Shown in pieces: positions 61,939-64,000 of a DNA stretch of 64,000 bases. The position numbers and the translations under genes were made by a program. The DNA lies in assembly GCA_027485145.1 (NCBI GenBank), contig JAIXRO010000141.1, positions 1 through 64,000 of the forward strand, written 5' to 3'. The first letter of the stretch is position 1. Every line of letters starts with the position of its first letter. The DNA comes from Hyphomonadaceae bacterium. Its GTDB lineage: Bacteria > Pseudomonadota > Alphaproteobacteria > Caulobacterales > Hyphomonadaceae. A model generated the notes under the pieces. It searched no databases. It had not been told where the DNA came from and saw nothing but the letters and a program-made list of their open reading frames with translations.

Positions 61939-62808
61939 TCAGCGCCCCTCAGCCCACTTGCGCAGCCCGTCATCGCGCGGGTCGCTGAGCACGATCTCCA
62001 CGCGGACGTAAAGGTCTCCCGGCGGCGTGATCTGAACGCCCTTCCCCTTCAGGCGAAGTTGCGCCCCGGTATTGGTGCCCGCAGGAATCTTCAGCGAAAC
62101 CGGGCCGGACGGCGTACGCACGTCCACCGTGCCCCCGAGCACCGCGGTGCGCAGGTCGACGCTCAAGGCCATCCGCAGGTCCTTTCCCTCCCGGGTCCAG
62201 ATTGTGCTCGGCAGCACATCCACTTCCAGCAGCGCGTCTCCCGGAGGGCCGCCCGACGGCGAAGGATGCCCCTGGCTTTTGAGGCGCAGCGTCTGGCCGC
62301 TGATCATGCCGGCCGGAATATTGACGTCGAGCGCGCTGCCATCCGCCATCGCCATCCGGCGGCGCGCGCCGGTCACCGCATCCTCGAATGCAATCTCGAC
62401 CCGGTAACGCACGTCCCGGCCCTTCTGCGGCCCCGGATTGCGCCGCCGGGCGCCGCTGCCGAACATGCCGGAGAGAATATCCTCGAACGGGTCGCCCTGC
62501 GCGCCCGCGCCGCCTTCCCAGCGTCCGCCGCCCGGAAAGCCGCCACCACCGAAGCCTTTGGGATTTCCGTCCCCGTCAATCTCGCCGCGGTCGAACTTTG
62601 CGCGCTTTTCCGGATCGCCGAGTATCTCGAACGCACCGTTCAGCCGCTTGAATTCTTCTTCCTTCGCCTTGTCGCCGGGATGCTGGTCCGGATGCAGCGT
62701 CTTGGCCTTTGCGCGGAAGGCCTTCTTGATATCGGCCTCCGACGCCGACCGGGACACACCAAGGATGGAATAGGGATCGAGCACCAGGCCGGGCTCCTCG
62801 CCGCGCAT
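61939..62808 (-). CDS. DnaJ/CbpA-type J-domain co-chaperone
   Basis: The 289-residue protein has an N-terminal J domain (DPYSILGVSRSASEADIKKAFRAKAKTLHPDQHPGDKAKEEEFKRLNGAFEILGDPEKRAKFD) with the HPD motif that stimulates Hsp70 ATPase. It then has a Gly/Phe-rich linker (GFGGGGFPGGG) and two beta-rich substrate-binding domains (VRYRVEIAFEDAVTGARRRMAMADGSALDVNIPAG and following). There is no zinc-finger Cys repeat, so it is of the CbpA type. It starts 12 bases after the GTA gene stop on the same strand. Confidence 0.92.
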   Translation of the reverse strand: MRGEEPGLVLDPYSILGVSRSASEADIKKAFRAKAKTLHPDQHPGDKAKEEEFKRLNGAFEILGDPEKRAKFDRGEIDGDGNPKGFGGGGFPGGGRWEGGAGAQGDPFEDILSGMFGSGARRRNPGPQKGRDVRYRVEIAFEDAVTGARRRMAMADGSALDVNIPAGMISGQTLRLKSQGHPSPSGGPPGDALLEVDVLPSTIWTREGKDLRMALSVDLRTAVLGGTVDVRTPSGPVSLKIPAGTNTGAQLRLKGKGVQITPPGDLYVRVEIVLSDPRDDGLRKWAEGR

Positions 62809-62820
62809 TGAATCAGAGCC

Positions 62821-64000
62821 TTACAAGTAAGGTGATCCGGGACCGATTGAAAGCCATTCACCTCTCCGCCCGTCGGGTCCGACCTCGGCCACGCGCATTG
62901 CAATCGTTCCGGCTGGCACGCCGTAGGTGGCAGCGTCCAACTCAAGCGCGCCGCCAAACCCGCTGCCGGTGTCGAACTCGGCAACGAAACGCCCGATATT
63001 GGGCCCCTCGGCGAAGGTCCAGCTGTCGGCAATATCCGGCCCGCGCCGCAACCAGTTGGCAACGCCGCCGCGCACCCGCAAATGGCAAGCCTGCCAGGGC
63101 AAGGACGCCCGCCGGTCAAAGCGAAGGATCTGCTCGCCCGAGGCGCCGCGCGCCCGCCACCGGAGATCCATCCCAGGTTCGGCCCCGGACACATTCGCCC
63201 GCTGAACGGCAGTGTCCAGCAGCACGAGGCGCGCCCCCGCCGCCGCTGGCCCGCTTCGGCTGCCACCCTGCCCGCGCAACAATCCGCCCAGCTGCCATTC
63301 GTCCGGACCGGTCAATTCGGCCTCGGTGAATTGCAGGAATTCCCATCCGTCCGCTGTCTCGAGCAGCGCCGCATTGCCGCCCGCCAGCACCGCCGCAACC
63401 GGCAGGCTGGAAAATGAACCGGTCACCGCACGCACATGCAACCGCCCGTGATGATCCCATCGCCCCACGGGACCAGTACCCACGGCAGACAGCAAACGCC
63501 CGATCACCGCCGGCTGCTCAAGCCGCGCGCGCTCCGTCAGATCATCCGCCGACGGACCCGCCAGCACCGCCAACTCACCCGGCCAGGGATCGGCGAATGC
63601 CGCCACAACCGGTCCGTCACCCGGCAAGGCGGCGAGCGCCGGCGCGTCGATCACCACGAGATCCGGCTCCGGAAACACCGCCGCCGCATCCGGCACGCCG
63701 AGCTCGGCAATCCCGCGCGCGCGCGGCAGCGATTGCGCAACTTCGGTCAACGCGAACTGCCGCCGGACGCCCTCGTCCGTCACGGCATCAATCCGCCAGA
63801 CCTTTCCGTCGCCCGTTTCGATCCAATCGCCCGTCTCAAACGCGGCCAGGCTTGGCCCGGACGTCACCTCGGCCGTCTGCATCCGGGCCGACATGTCCAG
63901 CAAGTGCCGGGCGACCGCTTCCGCCCGGCTCCGGGACAGCGCCATCGGCAGCATGACATCCGCGACCAGCCGCGCATCGCCGTCGCCGCGCCGCGCATCC
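62821..64000 (-). CDS. Gene transfer agent baseplate/host-specificity tail protein, C-terminal part (gene runs off the right edge)
   Basis: The last 393 codons of a long gene are present. The reading frame stays open to the window edge (DARRGDGDARLVADVMLPMALSRSRAEAVARHLLDMSARMQ). The visible part matches the C-terminal portion of the large GTA tail-tip protein (Rhodobacter orfg15 type): WIETGDGKVWRIDAVTDEG, SRSGPAAAGARLVLLDTAVQRANVSGAEPGMDLRWRARG and LRVRGGVANWLRRGPDIADSW, then the terminal GRRGEWLSIGPGSPYL. This implies a GTA cluster continuing to the right of the window. The DnaJ-type gene follows after 12 bases. Confidence 0.85.
   Translation of the reverse strand, partial: DARRGDGDARLVADVMLPMALSRSRAEAVARHLLDMSARMQTAEVTSGPSLAAFETGDWIETGDGKVWRIDAVTDEGVRRQFALTEVAQSLPRARGIAELGVPDAAAVFPEPDLVVIDAPALAALPGDGPVVAAFADPWPGELAVLAGPSADDLTERARLEQPAVIGRLLSAVGTGPVGRWDHHGRLHVRAVTGSFSSLPVAAVLAGGNAALLETADGWEFLQFTEAELTGPDEWQLGGLLRGQGGSRSGPAAAGARLVLLDTAVQRANVSGAEPGMDLRWRARGASGEQILRFDRRASLPWQACHLRVRGGVANWLRRGPDIADSWTFAEGPNIGRFVAEFDTGSGFGGALELDAATYGVPAGTIAMRVAEVGPDGRRGEWLSIGPGSPYL

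Overview
The window is GC-rich (roughly two thirds G+C by eye), densely coding chromosomal DNA from an alphaproteobacterium. Supporting context includes the murA / DUF2948 / hisD / UPF0262 / infA / maf gene block, a gshA-rsmE-ubiA neighbourhood, a feuPQ-like two-component pair upstream of ccmI-ccmE-ccmF, and the end of a gene transfer agent (GTA) tail gene at the right edge. A member of the Caulobacterales or Hyphomonadaceae is my guess; that is inference. There is no CRISPR array, rRNA operon, transposase or integrase.

Left part (1-20 kb): the start of coxB (minus), a TPR secreted protein, tldD, a DUF3667 membrane protein and a rhodanese; a POT peptide transporter with a large extra periplasmic segment; gshA and rsmE (minus); then a plus-strand run ubiA, fatty acid desaturase, DUF2237, DsbA-like and enoyl-CoA hydratase genes. 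Facing these is a minus-strand run pmbA, inositol-phosphatase/DUF4170 fusion and MsbA-like ABC transporter, which in related genomes belongs to a lipid A/envelope cluster. Small membrane, lipoprotein and phosphatase genes follow.

Middle (19-39 kb): a sigma-factor gene with a membrane-protein partner and a strong terminator; a lower-GC stretch with one phytanoyl-CoA-dioxygenase-like gene; the conserved block murA to maf (peptidoglycan, histidine, translation initiation); tRNA-Thr(GGT); lgt; then a lower-GC orphan lipoprotein gene lying between an intact amino-acid permease and a second, broken copy of that permease's 3' end. glpK follows. Next come cell-wall-lysis genes (a GTA-type holin with an M15 endolysin; a GH19 lysozyme; YqjE- and YqjD-like proteins) mixed with two metabolic enzymes.

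Right part (39-64 kb): a small CxxC protein beside a Fur-box-like palindrome; both subunits of methylmalonyl-CoA mutase; a zincin, amidase and GFA enzyme; an ECF sigma / membrane anti-sigma / CpxP-like operon next to an EF-hand protein; glnE; then ccmH-degP-response regulator-histidine kinase on the plus strand facing ccmI-ccmE-ccmF and a second two-component pair on the minus strand. Reversing about 4.4 kb in place would rebuild one long ccmIEFH-degP-RR-HK-glnE run, so I infer an inversion. The window ends with a PepSY protein, a DnaJ-type protein and the 3' part of the GTA tail/host-specificity gene. The GTA tail gene and the holin-endolysin pair together suggest a functional GTA system with an unlinked lysis cassette.
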